Below, piece by piece: positions 8,531 through 16,633 of a stretch of 64,000 bases of DNA. The stretch is from the NCBI RefSeq assembly GCF_027913035.1, contig NZ_CP115775.1, forward strand, positions 1,922,001 through 1,986,000. The letters run 5' to 3'. The notes under the pieces were generated by a model. It ran no database searches. It saw only the letters and a program-made list of their open reading frames with translations, and was not told where the DNA came from. How positions within the stretch are numbered: position 1 is the stretch's first letter; each line of letters begins with the position of its first letter. The position numbers were made by a program, and so were the translations under genes. Source of the stretch: Paracoccus albus (GTDB lineage: Bacteria; Pseudomonadota; Alphaproteobacteria; Rhodobacterales; Rhodobacteraceae).

Positions 8531-9322
8531 ATGCGAATTCTTATCACGAATGATGACGGCATCAACGCGCCGGGTCTGAAGGTCGCGGAAGATATCGCGG
8601 CAGAGCTGGCGGGTCCGGATGGCGAAGTCTGGGTCGTGGCACCCGCTTTCGAACAATCGGGCGTTGGCCATTGCATATCCTATGCCCATCCGACGATGAT
8701 CGCGGAACTCGAACCCCGTCGCTACGCGGCAGAAGGCAGTCCGGCGGATTGCGTGCTGGCCGCCGTGCACGACATTCTGGTGGATTCGCCGCCCGATCTG
8801 GTGATTTCCGGCGTGAACCGGGGCAACAACTCTGGCGAAAACGCTGTCTATTCAGGCACGATCGGTGGCGCGATGGAGGCCGCATTGCAGGGCCTGCCCG
8901 CCATTGCGCTGTCCCAATATTTCGGGCCGGAGATGTTGGGGCTTGATGATCATTTCGAATGTTCCCGCCTGCACGGCGCAGGGGTCATCCGGCAATTGCT
9001 GGATCTGGCGGATTGGACCTCTGACGCGGATTTCCGGCTTTTCTATAACATCAACTTCCCGCCCGTGCCGGCTGCGAAAAGCAAGGGTATCAGGGTCGCC
9101 GCGCAGGGCAGACGGCGCGGGGTCGGATTTGGCGTAGAACCTTTCGTCGCGCCCAATGGCCGGCGCTTCCTTTGGGTCCGCGGCGCGCCGCAGGATACCG
9201 AGGCCACGGCGGGCAGCGATGTCATGGTCAATCTTGACGGTTACATATCGGTCACGCCGATGCGCGCCGACCTGACCTGCCACGCTTCTCTCGACTCGCT
9301 ACGAACGGCATTGGGCGCATGA
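8531..9322 (+). CDS. surE: 5'/3'-nucleotidase SurE
   Basis: The 263-residue protein begins with the metal-binding motif [15 protein letters not shown] (Asp8 and Asp9) and contains [18 protein letters not shown], the second conserved segment of SurE. It hydrolyses 5' and 3' nucleoside monophosphates in the cytoplasm and is linked to stationary-phase survival. The pcm gene starts 13 bases after its stop, followed by an nlpD-like gene. This is the same surE-pcm-nlpD order as in enterobacteria, though there is no rpoS, as expected for an alphaproteobacterium. The upstream region contains AACAGGTG as a possible ribosome-binding site. Confidence 0.95.
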   Translation: MRILITNDDGINAPGLKVAEDIAAELAGPDGEVWVVAPAFEQSGVGHCISYAHPTMIAELEPRRYAAEGSPADCVLAAVHDILVDSPPDLVISGVNRGNNSGENAVYSGTIGGAMEAALQGLPAIALSQYFGPEMLGLDDHFECSRLHGAGVIRQLLDLADWTSDADFRLFYNINFPPVPAAKSKGIRVAAQGRRRGVGFGVEPFVAPNGRRFLWVRGAPQDTEATAGSDVMVNLDGYISVTPMRADLTCHASLDSLRTALGA

Positions 9323-9335
9323 AAAGGCCGGCGGC

Positions 9336-9998
9336 ATGAGCGCGGATGACGACGACGATATGTCAGGTGCAGAGCGCAAGATGCGCTTTCTGTTCCAGCT
9401 GCGCGCGCATGGCGTCACCGATCCGCGCGTACTCGGCGCGATGGAGAAGATAGATAGGGGAGAGTTCGTGCGCGGCCATTTCGAAGACCGCGCCTACGAC
9501 GACACGCCTCTGCCAATCCAATGCGGCCAGACGATCAGCCAGCCCTCTGTCGTGGGGCTGATGACACAGGCGCTGAACCCAGGACCGCGCGACACCGTGC
9601 TGGAGGTCGGGACCGGCTCTGGCTATCAGGCTGCGGTGCTGTCGGGCCTGTGCCGGCGCGTCTATACGGTCGAGCGTCATCGCAGGCTGGTCAACGAGGC
9701 TGACGCCCTTTTCCAAAGGCTGCGCCTGCCGAATATCACGGTCCGGCTGGCAGATGGCAGCCACGGCTTGCCGGAACAGGCGCCATTTGATCGCATTATC
9801 GTCACTGCAGCTGCCGAAGATCCGCCCGGCCCGCTCTTGGCGCAGCTAAAAATTGGCGGTATCATGGTTGTGCCGGTCGGACAGTCCGATGCGGTGCAGA
9901 CTTTGATCCGGGTCAACCGGACAGATACAGGCTTTGAATATCACGAGTTGCGTCAGGTGCGTTTCGTTCCACTGGTCGAAGGTCTGGGCCCCAGTTAG
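9336..9998 (+). CDS. pcm: Protein-L-isoaspartate O-methyltransferase
   Basis: The 220-residue enzyme has the active-site segment [19 protein letters not shown], diagnostic of PIMT, and the SAM-binding motif [14 protein letters not shown]. It methylates isoaspartyl residues to start repair of aged proteins. The start used gives a short acidic N-terminus ([15 protein letters not shown]) preceded by AAGGCCGGCGG. It lies between surE and the NlpD-like gene, so it is part of a stationary-phase protein-repair and envelope unit. A second PIMT-like gene at 13312-13965 lacks the QTISQP segment, so this copy is the one expected to do repair. Confidence 0.94.
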   Translation: MSADDDDDMSGAERKMRFLFQLRAHGVTDPRVLGAMEKIDRGEFVRGHFEDRAYDDTPLPIQCGQTISQPSVVGLMTQALNPGPRDTVLEVGTGSGYQAAVLSGLCRRVYTVERHRRLVNEADALFQRLRLPNITVRLADGSHGLPEQAPFDRIIVTAAAEDPPGPLLAQLKIGGIMVVPVGQSDAVQTLIRVNRTDTGFEYHELRQVRFVPLVEGLGPS

Positions 9999-10056
9999 CC
10001 CGCCCCGGTATCAACGGCTGCGCCTTGCATCTCGTGACAAAACGAACGGGCGCGTG

Positions 10057-11034
10057 ATGAGCAGAACAGTTTTCAGGGCTATGACGGCCGCCTCTCTGGC
10101 TATGGGGCTTGCAGGCTGTCAGACCTTTCCGGCAGTGCAGCAGGATCTGGCATCCATCGGCGGTGCCCGGTCGAACGCCAGCAGCTTTCCCGGCTTCGGC
10201 GGCGGGCGAGCGGGCGGCGCGACTGGCGGGACAACTGCGGGTGGCGGCACGCAGGTCGTGACGGATCCCTATGCCGGTCAGGGCGTGGCGCAGCCTGATA
10301 TACCTGGCGGCGGGGCGCAGTCGGGACAAAGCAGCGGTTCGCGACAGAGCTCTTCGACCACAACCACAACCGCGCCTGCCCAGAAACATCGCGTCGTTGC
10401 AGGCGAAACGGGCTGGTCGATTTCCCGAAAATACGGGATCACGCCACAGGATCTTGCCGCTGCCAACACGCTGGATGAGGCGATGACGCTGCGCGTCGGG
10501 CAAGAGCTGAACATCCCCGCGCGGACGGTGACGCGCGCAAACGATGCTTCTGCGCCGGGGCAAGGTACGCCCACGCCCACACCACCATCCGCGTCGCAGC
10601 CGCTTCCGGAAGAAGAAACTGCGCCATCGTCCGCGCCGACAGCCAAGCCCGAGACGCCGAATCTTGGCGCGACGCGAACGGCAGCCTCTGGCTCTGGCCG
10701 CTTCCAGATGCCGGTGGCCGGTTCCATCGTCCGCCCCTATAGCAAGGGCAGCAATGAAGGGATCGACATTTCGACTGCAGCCGGGACGCCGGTCAAGGCT
10801 GCGGCAGGCGGCACCGTGGCGGCGGTGACTCGCGATACCGATGGCGTTCCCATCGTGGTGATCCGGCACGAAGGTCAGTTGATGACCGTCTATGCAGGCA
10901 TGGCCGCATTGTCGGTGCAAAAAGGCGACCAGGTTTCGGCGGGTCAACAGATCGGCACAGCGGGCAATGCCGGATCTGTTCACTTTGAGGTCCGTCAGGG
11001 CTATGACAGCGTCAATCCCGAAGATTATCTGTAA
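10057..11034 (+). CDS. nlpD: NlpD-like LysM/M23 lipoprotein with degenerate peptidase domain
   Basis: The 325-residue protein has a lipoprotein signal (MGLAGC, lipidated Cys21), a Gly/Ser/Thr-rich linker, a LysM peptidoglycan-binding domain (about residues 111-155, HRVVAGETGWSISRKYGI) and a C-terminal M23/LytM domain (about 220-325). The zinc site is broken. The usual H-x-G-I-D reads NEGID at 233-237, the H-L-H of the last motif reads SVH at 307-309, and the YAHL segment reads YAGM at 279-282. Only D237 and H309 of the ligand set remain. Like E. coli NlpD and EnvC it should therefore activate amidases rather than cut peptidoglycan. I chose the ATG at 10057 because it places the signal peptide at the N-terminus. 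Confidence 0.9.
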   Translation: MSRTVFRAMTAASLAMGLAGCQTFPAVQQDLASIGGARSNASSFPGFGGGRAGGATGGTTAGGGTQVVTDPYAGQGVAQPDIPGGGAQSGQSSGSRQSSSTTTTTAPAQKHRVVAGETGWSISRKYGITPQDLAAANTLDEAMTLRVGQELNIPARTVTRANDASAPGQGTPTPTPPSASQPLPEEETAPSSAPTAKPETPNLGATRTAASGSGRFQMPVAGSIVRPYSKGSNEGIDISTAAGTPVKAAAGGTVAAVTRDTDGVPIVVIRHEGQLMTVYAGMAALSVQKGDQVSAGQQIGTAGNAGSVHFEVRQGYDSVNPEDYL

Positions 11035-11043
11035 TCGGTGAGG

Positions 11044-11073
11044 TTGAGCGCAGATCAAAACCTCTGCGCTCAA
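11044..11073. terminator. Inverted repeat between convergent nlpD-like and hypothetical genes
   Basis: A perfect 11-bp stem (TTGAGCGCAGA at 11044-11054, TCTGCGCTCAA at 11063-11073) with an 8-base loop starts 9 bases after the nlpD-like stop. No T-run follows on the plus strand, so it may act as a weak or Rho-assisted terminator or as an RNA 3'-end stabiliser. The remaining 118 bases to the next gene show nothing I recognise. Confidence 0.5.
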
Positions 11074-11191
11074 TTGACGGGTCAAATAGCTCCCAGCTGC
11101 CGAACAAGCGCCTGCTCGGTGCGTTTACCGTTTTCCCTGCAAATATCGCAACACGACTCGCCGTTGATAGAAACCGGACGGATCCGCGCGA

Positions 11192-11893
11192 TCAGGCTGC
11201 CTTCAATCCTGCGGCGATGGCTGCGTTGACCTCTTGCCTGACGACGAGGCGGAGATTGCGGCTGATCCGTGCCCCCATCTCTCCCTGCAGCTCCTGGCGG
11301 ATCACATCGCGCACGAGATTCCGCAGCGCGTTTCCGCCTGAGAACTGATCGTGATCTTCCCTCAGATCGGTTGTGAAAAGGTCGAACGCATCCGCCTTTG
11401 GAACCGCCGCGTCAGCTTCCTTGCGTGTGATCGCGGCTACTTCGTTCAGGGTCATGTCCATGTCCTTCTGGATACTTTCCATTTGATCTTTGCAAGAGAC
11501 GTGCGGGGGGATCGCCGCGATATGCCGCTGCTTGCTATCCCGCGCGACAGCCACTGCCGTGTCATTCGTCGAGGTTTCGACTGTCGGCGAAAACGGTGGT
11601 GAAGTCACTGCATCGACAGCCGTGCCCTGAGGCGCAGCATCGCCGGTTTGGCCTTCGCCAAGAACCAACCTTTTCCCTCCGTTATAGCGGTCAGCTGCGT
11701 CGCGACGCATCGGCATCCGCGGACACGAACGCCTGTCGGCAGGGTGCAGACCCAAGTCGCGATTTGGTTCACCTATGCGGGGTCTTGCAACGCCCGCCGG
11801 AGCCACCCCTTGGTCAGCGACCAGACGCCGGATGGAGCTGAGAAAGTCACCGATATCAGAACTTGGAAATTGGGCGGCATGCTGTTCTGTCAT
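11192..11893 (-). CDS. Rhodobacteraceae-type hypothetical protein upstream of tolC cluster
   Basis: The protein has 233 residues. The N-terminus contains SSDIGDFLSSIRRLVADQ, resembling the short N-terminal helix of PopZ/DUF2497-like alphaproteobacterial proteins. The C-terminus is a conserved amphipathic segment (LRNLVRDVIRQELQGEMGAR, then ISRNLRLVVRQEVNAAIAAG). The middle is low-complexity, poorly conserved and probably disordered. There is no signal peptide or membrane helix. The gene lies 30 bases downstream of the TolC-family gene on the same strand and is probably its operon partner. A polar scaffold role like PopZ is a guess from the two short end motifs. The middle is unlike typical homologues and could hide a small frameshift. 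Confidence 0.6.
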   Translation of the reverse strand: MTEQHAAQFPSSDIGDFLSSIRRLVADQGVAPAGVARPRIGEPNRDLGLHPADRRSCPRMPMRRDAADRYNGGKRLVLGEGQTGDAAPQGTAVDAVTSPPFSPTVETSTNDTAVAVARDSKQRHIAAIPPHVSCKDQMESIQKDMDMTLNEVAAITRKEADAAVPKADAFDLFTTDLREDHDQFSGGNALRNLVRDVIRQELQGEMGARISRNLRLVVRQEVNAAIAAGLKAA

Positions 11894-11923
11894 GACCGCC
11901 CCCTTAAATCGGGCGAGTGTCGC

Positions 11924-13297
11924 TTACCTGTTGAGCGCGCGCAGAACGCGGTCCAGGTTGTCGCCCTGTTTGCTGGTATAGGGCGCGTCGCGCACCGCAT
12001 TGTAGTAGGCAGATGGGTCATAGGTGGGAATCCCCAGTTGCAGATCTTTCACTGTCAACAAACCCATAGAGGACAATAATTGATAATGTGCTAACTGCAG
12101 ATTGGCCTCAGCAGTAATCTTGTCGGCCCGCGCCTCCAGCAAGGATTGCTCTGCGTCAAGCACATCCAGGGTAGTACGCGCACCCAGCGTCGCCTCTTCC
12201 CGCACGCCGTCATAGGCCTGCTGGGCCGCAGATATCTGCTCGTCAATTGCACGAATTTGCGCAGCGGCCACGTCAATATTCGCCCACGCGATACCGACTG
12301 CCTGATTCACCTGTCGAGAGGTGTTCAGCAATGTAGCGCGCGTTTCGTCGCGGTCAGCCATGGCGCCGCGGTGCGCGGCTGACAACCTCCCGCCCGAATA
12401 TAGCGTTTGTGACATTTGCAGGCCAAGCTCCATTTGTGAGCCGCCATCCTTATTGGCCCGACCTGAAATGGAACCCGAGATTGACGGTTTCCGATCTGCT
12501 GCAGCAGCGGCAATTCCCAGCTCGGCAGACGCAACCATACGGCTTGCCTGCAAGATGGCCGGATGGTTCTTCTGTGCGATAGCCTGCGCCGCCTCAAGCG
12601 AAGCGGGTCGTGTCGGCAAAGGGGGTGGCGCACTCAGCCCTTGAGGCTTCGCACCTGTAGCTGCCGCGTAATCTTCAAGTGCGACACGCAGATCGCCCTC
12701 AGCCGACGACAGGGAAGCACGCGATGCTGCAAGCTGGGCATTGGCCTGAGCCACGTCGGTCACCGTAATCTCACCGACATCAAACCGATCTTGGGCGGCC
12801 TGCAATTCCTGCCCCAGAACGCGCACCGAGTTCTGCTGAAGTTCAACCTGCTCGGTCGCTGCCCGGACCGCCATAAAGGCCTGCACGGCTGTCAGCAGGA
12901 TGTCCTGTTCGACGCCCATCAACGCGTATCGCGTCGCAAGAACCACCTCTTTCGTGCCATCAATCGTCACCTGCGAACGGCCGAAATCGAATAGTGTCAT
13001 GGAGGCTGTCAGCGATGCCGTCGTCGAAGTCGATTCGAAACCTTCGCTTTCAATGAACTGATGCTCCAACGTCCATTCCAGAACCGGACGCAGCGACGCC
13101 ATTGCAGTCGCCACATCCTCGTCAGCCGCGCGCAGCACTGCGCGTTGCTGATCGAGCAAAGCAGAATGGCGGTAAGCTGCCACCAAGGTGTCGCCAAGGG
13201 TCTCGGCCATTGCGGGAAGCGCCGCGCCAACGAGAAGCGCCGCAAGCACAGAGCGTCGCAAAACGGGCCTAATCAGCCCTACGAGGTCGATCACCAT
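11924..13297 (-). CDS. tolC: TolC-family outer-membrane efflux channel
   Basis: The 457-residue protein has a signal peptide ending near LVGAALPAMAE and two tandem OEP repeats with long coiled-coil helices (LTAVQAFMAVRAATEQVELQ; VNQAVGIAWANIDVAAAQIR), the layout of TolC trimers. It forms the outer-membrane exit duct of type I secretion or RND/MFS efflux systems. I chose the ATG at 13297 (MVIDLVGLI) because it sits directly before the signal peptide with AGGTAGAAG ahead of it; a longer frame runs into the preceding gene. The PIMT-like gene ends 14 bases upstream, so both are in one operon. The matching inner-membrane pump is not in this window. Confidence 0.9.
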   Translation of the reverse strand: MVIDLVGLIRPVLRRSVLAALLVGAALPAMAETLGDTLVAAYRHSALLDQQRAVLRAADEDVATAMASLRPVLEWTLEHQFIESEGFESTSTTASLTASMTLFDFGRSQVTIDGTKEVVLATRYALMGVEQDILLTAVQAFMAVRAATEQVELQQNSVRVLGQELQAAQDRFDVGEITVTDVAQANAQLAASRASLSSAEGDLRVALEDYAAATGAKPQGLSAPPPLPTRPASLEAAQAIAQKNHPAILQASRMVASAELGIAAAAADRKPSISGSISGRANKDGGSQMELGLQMSQTLYSGGRLSAAHRGAMADRDETRATLLNTSRQVNQAVGIAWANIDVAAAQIRAIDEQISAAQQAYDGVREEATLGARTTLDVLDAEQSLLEARADKITAEANLQLAHYQLLSSMGLLTVKDLQLGIPTYDPSAYYNAVRDAPYTSKQGDNLDRVLRALNR

Positions 13298-13311
13298 CGT
13301 TCTTCTACCTC

Positions 13312-13965
13312 TCAAAAATGAAATGCTTCGGACTTGCGAAATGCCGGTAATACCGGAACCGAGCCATTGAACGCATAGCGCCAATTAACAGTGCCATCAA
13401 TCTTATGTCCGATCCGGGCCACGCCAAGGCGCCCCTCATCGAAGATCGCACCGACACGACCGCCATCCTTCAGCTGATCGGCAATGCCGTCCGGCAAGGT
13501 TTCAATCGCGCCAGAGATCAGGATCACGTCATATGGTGCCTGCTTGGCAAACCCTTCTGAAAGATCACCCGTTACAACCACAACGTTGTCCACGCCCTGT
13601 TCGGCCAAAGCAGCCTCGGCACGGGAAGCCAGTGCCTCATCGGATTCGAGTGCAACGACCGCCTGAGCCAGGTGGGCCATCACAGCGGCGTCATAACCAA
13701 GACCGGCACCGATATTCAGGACCAGCTCATTCGGCTGGATATTCAACTCCTCCAACAGCTTGGCGAAGCTGCGGGGTTCCAGCATCCAACGCTCTTCCGA
13801 AAGCTGCACATTTTCGCCCATATAGGCGACTGATTTTCGCGTTTCCGGCACGAAAGCCTCGCGCGGCACGTCAAGCATCGCTGCAATAATCGGATATTTC
13901 GTAACGTCGTTGGGCCGAACCTGCGTATCCACCATCATGGTGCGGGCGTGCGTAAAATCGACCAT
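13312..13965 (-). CDS. PIMT-like methyltransferase without the PIMT active-site motif
   Basis: The 217-residue protein shows overall PIMT-family architecture (VDTQVRPNDVTKYPIIAAML, PREAFVPE) and a SAM-binding loop (LNIGAGLGYDAAVMAHLA). The segment that is GQTISQP in true PIMTs reads QLSEERWMLEPRS here. Repair of isoaspartate is therefore doubtful, and it may methylate something else or be non-catalytic. Such proteins sit next to tolC across the Rhodobacteraceae, which hints at a link with secretion or quinone/envelope chemistry, but this is unproven. I chose the start at 13965 (MVDFTHART) over an upstream start that adds an unconserved leader. Confidence 0.8.
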   Translation of the reverse strand: MVDFTHARTMMVDTQVRPNDVTKYPIIAAMLDVPREAFVPETRKSVAYMGENVQLSEERWMLEPRSFAKLLEELNIQPNELVLNIGAGLGYDAAVMAHLAQAVVALESDEALASRAEAALAEQGVDNVVVVTGDLSEGFAKQAPYDVILISGAIETLPDGIADQLKDGGRVGAIFDEGRLGVARIGHKIDGTVNWRYAFNGSVPVLPAFRKSEAFHF

Positions 13966-14093
13966 CGGTAGTGCCTTTGAATTGTGTCGCCCCTGTTTGC
14001 CACGAAAGGCCGGGGGGAGCAACGCACGGATTTCGCTGTTCCGGCTTGCAAGCTTGCGCGGCTTCGATTATCTCAACCGGACCTCGCACCGGC

Positions 14094-14167
14094 GGTGGGT
14101 TGGCGGAGAGGTTACGCACCGGATTGCAAATCCGTGTAGACCGGTTCGATTCCGGTACCCACCTCCA
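14094..14167 (+). tRNA. tRNA-Cys (GCA)
   Basis: The 74-base cloverleaf has acceptor stem GGTGGGT/ACCCACC (14094-14100, 14157-14163), a 3-bp D stem, anticodon loop TTGCAAA with anticodon GCA at 14126-14128, and T arm ACCGG-TTCGATT-CCGGT. U is at the discriminator position and CCA is encoded at 14165-14167. The first pair of the anticodon stem (27-43) is a C-U mismatch; the other four pairs are canonical. Confidence 0.95.
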
Positions 14168-14202
14168 ATGCCGGCCCCTGCCCTGATGATGAAAGGACGA
14201 CG

Positions 14203-15411
14203 TTGCTGTATCGCGGCGCATCCTGGTTGGCTGGCGCAATGCTCGGGCCGATTGCCTCGGGCGATCTGGCCCAGCGGATGATGCGTGACGAAGATCAGCA
14301 CGGCGATGTCTGCGACATCTGGATTCATGGGGCCAGCGTGGGCGAAGTTGTGTCTGCGCAGCCAGTCATCGAAAAAATCGCACGGCACGCGAGCGTGATC
14401 GTCACCACGAACACGACAACCGGGCGCGGCGTTGTCCGGGAATGGGGCCTGCCGGCACGGCTCGCGCCGCTGGATACGCCGCAATCGCTTGGCCGTTTCC
14501 TGCACAGATACCAGCCGCGCGTCGCGGTCACACTGGAAAATGAACTGTGGCCGAACCGCTCGAAGATGCTTGCCCGTGCCGGCGTTCAGCAATTCGTGAT
14601 CGGCGCGCGAATGTCGGAACGCTCTGCGCGCAGATGGGCAAAGCTGCCTTGGCTGATCGGCCCGATCCTCGACCGGATCAGCGGACTGTCTGCGCAGAAT
14701 CAAGGTAGCGAAGAGCGGCTGACAGAGCTTGGCCTGCCTTCCGCTGCAGTGCTTCCACGGATGCAGCTCAAGCTGCTTGGCCCCGCACGGACGCGCCCCG
14801 GCATCCCGCCGGAAACGCGATCACGCACAATCCTTGCTGCCTCTACGCATGAGGGAGAGGACGAACTGATCCTTGACGCCTTCATGAGCGCGCGCCGCTT
14901 GGTGCCCGGCCTTCGTCTGATCATCGCGCCCCGCCATCCGCAGCGTGGCGACGATATTGCGGAAATGTTTGCCGCGCGCGGGTTATTCGTCGCCCGTCGC
15001 TCTGAAGGCGCGGATGAGCAGGCGCCGCTTTTGCTTGCCGACACATTGGGAGAGATGGGCCGCTGGTACGATGCCGCCGCCATCTGCATTACCGGCGGCT
15101 CACTGGTGCCAAAGGGCGGCCATACGCCCTGGGAACCGGCTGCTCATGAATGCGCGATCCTGCACGGGCCGCATGTGTCAAATTTTGCCGAGGATTATGC
15201 GCTTCTGCACGCCGCGCAAGGTGCCGAAACGCTGTCCACCGATGCCGGTGCGACGCTTGCCGGGCTGGCCGGAACAGCGGGCGATGCGGCCCGGATGGGC
15301 ATCCGCGCCCGCGCATTGCTGCTGAAACGTGCAGGTGATGCCGCGCCGCTGGTTCGGATTATCCTGCGGGCAGCAGGGATTGCGCCAGGCAGCGGCAATA
15401 CCGATATATAA
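14203..15411 (+). CDS. waaA: 3-deoxy-D-manno-octulosonic acid (Kdo) transferase
   Basis: The 402-residue GT-B glycosyltransferase transfers Kdo from CMP-Kdo to lipid A precursor at the inner membrane. Family motifs include IWIHGASVGEVVSAQPVIE near residue 41, RLAPLDTPQSLGRFLHRYQP, and the C-terminal nucleotide-binding segment GGSLVPKGGHTPWEPAAHE. The start is probably TTG at 14203, because AAAGGA lies at 14192-14197 with good spacing and no suitable ATG follows soon. Family length is about 400-430 residues, so the gene is complete. It follows the tRNA-Cys by 35 bases and precedes the DUF1178 gene. Confidence 0.92.
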   Translation: MLYRGASWLAGAMLGPIASGDLAQRMMRDEDQHGDVCDIWIHGASVGEVVSAQPVIEKIARHASVIVTTNTTTGRGVVREWGLPARLAPLDTPQSLGRFLHRYQPRVAVTLENELWPNRSKMLARAGVQQFVIGARMSERSARRWAKLPWLIGPILDRISGLSAQNQGSEERLTELGLPSAAVLPRMQLKLLGPARTRPGIPPETRSRTILAASTHEGEDELILDAFMSARRLVPGLRLIIAPRHPQRGDDIAEMFAARGLFVARRSEGADEQAPLLLADTLGEMGRWYDAAAICITGGSLVPKGGHTPWEPAAHECAILHGPHVSNFAEDYALLHAAQGAETLSTDAGATLAGLAGTAGDAARMGIRARALLLKRAGDAAPLVRIILRAAGIAPGSGNTDI

Positions 15412-15443
15412 GATGACCTGGAACACGACGGAAGGCGCGCAAA

Positions 15444-15845
15444 TTGATACGCTATGATCTCAACTGCAAGGACGGACACCGTTTCGACGGCTGGTTTGCG
15501 TCGTCCGATGCGTTCGAGGCGCAACGCGATGCCGGTCAGGTGCAATGTGCGATCTGCGGCAAATCCGATGTTGATCGTGCCGTGATGAGTCCGCGTGTTC
15601 CCGCAAAGACCAACAGCCTGAAAGAAAAAGATAAAACGCCACTGGAACAGTTGCGCGACCATGTGGAGTCGAATTCGGATTATGTCGGACTTCGCTTCGC
15701 GGATGAGGCACGCGCCATGCATGAGGGCCGCAGCGACCATCGCGCCATCCACGGCGAGGCGAAAGCCGAGGAAGCCAAAGCCTTGATTGAGGAGGGCGTG
15801 CCCATTGCACCGCTGCCCTTCATACCAAGGCGAAAGACGAATTAA
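15444..15845 (+). CDS. DUF1178 family protein
   Basis: The 133-residue protein starts MIRYDLNCKDGHRFDGWFAS, the signature of DUF1178, and contains the second cysteine pair QCAICGKSD that probably completes a small zinc-ribbon-like site. The C-terminal half is charged and helical. The family is widespread in alpha- and betaproteobacteria but has no assigned activity. It follows waaA by 32 bases and is closed by a strong terminator, so the two genes form one transcription unit. Confidence 0.88.
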   Translation: MIRYDLNCKDGHRFDGWFASSDAFEAQRDAGQVQCAICGKSDVDRAVMSPRVPAKTNSLKEKDKTPLEQLRDHVESNSDYVGLRFADEARAMHEGRSDHRAIHGEAKAEEAKALIEEGVPIAPLPFIPRRKTN

Positions 15846-15846
15846 G

Positions 15847-15873
15847 AAAGGCCGCACCGAAGTGCGGCCTTTT
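15847..15873 (+). terminator. Intrinsic terminator after the DUF1178 gene
   Basis: A perfect 10-bp stem (AAGGCCGCAC at 15848-15857, GTGCGGCCTT at 15862-15871) with a 4-base loop is followed by TT. It lies 20 bases before the end of the convergent FAH-family gene and is likely bidirectional, since A-rich sequence flanks the other side. Confidence 0.85.
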
Positions 15874-15892
15874 CGGTTTGGATGTGGTTCTG

Positions 15893-16591
15893 TCAGTCCG
15901 GGTCAGTAAATGTCACCGAAACCGGCGCCAGCCCTTCCACATCGCCGACAAGATGATCACCCGGCTTGACGGGACCAACGCCCGACGGCGTACCCGTCAT
16001 CAGGATATCACCCGGCGCAAGGTGATAAAGATGCGAAAGCCGTGATAGCAATTCCGGCACTGTCCAGACCATATCGGAAAGCGGTCCGTCCTGCCGCAAG
16101 TCACCGCCCAGACGCAGGCGAATACGCTGATCTGCGACTGGCCCGAATTCCGCGACCGTAGTGATCGGCCCGATGATCGCCGATTCCTCGACATCCTTGG
16201 CCATATCCCACGGCTGACGCTTGTCTTTAGCGCGGTTCTGAATATCGCGACGGGTCATGTCCAGCCCGACCGCATAGCCAAAGACCGCATCCGCCGCCTC
16301 TTCAGGGCTGGCCTTGAACAGCGGCTTGCCCACGGCCACACAGAATTCCACCTCGTAATGGTAATCTTCGGTTCCGGGCGGATAGTTGCTTTCCATCCCG
16401 GTGGGCAGGAAAGCCAGAGCCGATTTCGTAAAGAACATCGGCTGTTCGCGATCGACCTCTCCGCCCATTTCGGCAGCATGGGCGGCATAGTTCTTGCCCA
16501 CGCAGAAAATGCGGTGGACGGGATAAAGGCCCTGCTCGCCCTGTACGGGCAAACTTGGCCAGGGCGGGGAAGGAAAAAGATTTTGTGTCAT
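15893..16591 (-). CDS. Fumarylacetoacetate hydrolase-family protein
   Basis: This is a 232-residue single-domain FAH protein. Conserved segments include FCVGKNYAAHAAEMG (residues 29-43), the metal-binding region DYHYEVEFCVAVGKPL (E-x-E type ligands) with the later Asp in GYAVGLDMTRRD, and MTGTPSGVGPVKPGD. Proteins of this size act as acylpyruvate or fumarylpyruvate hydrolases, as oxaloacetate tautomerases, or in aromatic and sugar catabolism. The precise substrate is not evident. No pathway neighbours are present; the upstream gene (ptsP) faces the same way but ends 43 bases earlier. Confidence 0.88.
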   Translation of the reverse strand: MTQNLFPSPPWPSLPVQGEQGLYPVHRIFCVGKNYAAHAAEMGGEVDREQPMFFTKSALAFLPTGMESNYPPGTEDYHYEVEFCVAVGKPLFKASPEEAADAVFGYAVGLDMTRRDIQNRAKDKRQPWDMAKDVEESAIIGPITTVAEFGPVADQRIRLRLGGDLRQDGPLSDMVWTVPELLSRLSHLYHLAPGDILMTGTPSGVGPVKPGDHLVGDVEGLAPVSVTFTDPD

Positions 16592-16633
16592 ATCATCTGC
16601 TCCTTTTTCGTTGGGCAGAGGCTAGCGCGTTGT

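Noticed and set aside
8417..8770. Minus-strand 117-codon frame overlapping the surE start
   Set aside because: Antisense to surE with no domain; no supporting start signal.
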